DNA from: Mugil cephalus
Taxonomy: Eukaryota; Chordata; Actinopteri; Mugiliformes; Mugilidae
Direction of reading: 5' to 3'
Assembly: GCF_022458985.1 (NCBI RefSeq)
Contig: NC_061773.1
Coordinates: forward strand, 25,640,001 to 25,704,000
Length of the DNA: 64,000 bases
The position numbers were made by a program, and so were the translations under genes. Below the pieces are notes generated by a model. The model saw nothing but the letters and a program-made list of their open reading frames with translations, had not been told where the DNA came from and did no database searches. Shown piece after piece: positions 63,425-64,000 of this stretch (the stretch's first letter is position 1; the number at the start of each line of letters is the position of its first letter).

Positions 63425-64000
63425 ACACACCTTGCTAGTAAAAGGTTGGACCCCCTTTTGACTTCAGAACTGCCTTAATCCTTCGTTTCATACTTTCAAC
63501 AAGGTGTTGGAAACATTCCTCAGAGATTTTGGTTCATATCGACATGATAGCATCACACGGTGGCTGCAGATTTGTCGGCTGCACATGTATGATGAGAATC
63601 TCCTGTTCCACCACATCTCAAAGGTGCTCTATCTATTGGATTGAGATCTGGTGACTGTGGAGGTCATTGGAGGCCATTGAACTCATTGTCATGTTCCAGA
63701 AACCAGTTTGAGATGATATGAGCTTTGTGACATGGTGCATTATCCTGCTGGAAGTAGCCATCAGAAGATGGTCCACTGTGGTCATAAAGGGATGGACATG
63801 GTCAGCAACAATACTCAGGTAGGCTGTGGCATTTAAACCATGCTCAGTTTGTACTAAGGGGCCTAAAGTGTGCCAAAGAAATATCCCCCACACCATTACA
63901 CCACCACCACCAGCCTGAACCGTTGATACAAGGCAGGATGGATCCAGGCTTTCATGATGTTTACGCCAAATTCTGAGCCTGACATCTGAATGTAGCAGCT
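63425..64000 (-). mobile_element. Decayed Tc1/mariner-like transposon (cut by window edge)
   Basis: The minus strand encodes the C-terminal half of a Tc1-like transposase: VWGIFLWHTLGPLVQTEHGL, then after a frame shift GYFQQDNAPCHKAHIISNWF (second catalytic Asp in QQDNAPCHKA) and HSPDLNPID (the usual third catalytic residue Glu follows NPI; here Asp). The end near 63425-63460 (agacacaccttgctagtaaa) resembles the known fish element terminus. Frame shifts and stops make it dead. The 5' part lies beyond 64000. Confidence 0.8.

Overview
This is vertebrate nuclear DNA, most likely from a ray-finned (teleost) fish. The signs are split genes with GT-AG introns, low gene density, a fezf2-cadps neighbourhood, and many fish-type repeats (L2/CR1-clade LINE tails, Tc1-like, hAT-like and piggyBac-like DNA elements, abundant microsatellites). 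There are no bacterial operons, CRISPR arrays or plasmid features.

Region 1 (about 1-21,130). Two tandem paralogues, both on the minus strand, encode secreted or membrane-shed DMBT1-like proteins: signal peptide, then SRCR domains, then a ZP domain. Gene A (CDS 6178 to 440) has 3 SRCR domains and gene B (CDS 19308 to 8550) has 11. I could place every coding exon of both; the summed exons are multiples of three (1902 and 4752 nt, predicted 633 and 1583 aa). In gene B the SRCR exons repeat with a 426-bp period (351-bp exon plus 75-bp intron). The duplicated segments begin at about 36 (A) and 8137 (B). They extend upstream past the promoters, where one stretch of flank is inverted in one copy. 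Copy B also carries two private insertions: a LINE-bearing insertion in a ZP intron, and a roughly 0.9-kb insertion in intron 1 with coding-like exons on the opposite strand.

Region 2 (about 21-36 kb). Mostly non-coding: repeat debris, a possible two-exon 59-aa ORF at 25.3-26.5 kb, and several GC-rich, TAAT-rich blocks that look like enhancers of the neighbouring developmental gene.

Region 3 (36.2-40.4 kb). A complete four-exon fezf2 on the minus strand (425 aa, Eh1 repressor motif, six C2H2 zinc fingers). Its upstream region contains a TATA box and octamer and SOX-like motifs.

Region 4 (40.4-58.9 kb). A gene desert with one tRNA-Leu(UAG), microsatellites, MITEs and a few unexplained coding-like exons.

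Region 5 (58.9-64 kb). The last two coding exons of cadps (minus strand), a calcium-dependent activator of dense-core vesicle exocytosis, in the gene order known from other vertebrates (fezf2 beside cadps). Upstream are an L2-type LINE fragment, a piggyBac transposase remnant, a piggyBac-like MITE and a decayed Tc1-like transposon cut by the window edge.

fezf2 and cadps are single-copy developmental and neuronal genes. The SRCR-ZP pair is a fast-changing family, probably epithelial or innate-immune. No functional link between the two groups is visible.
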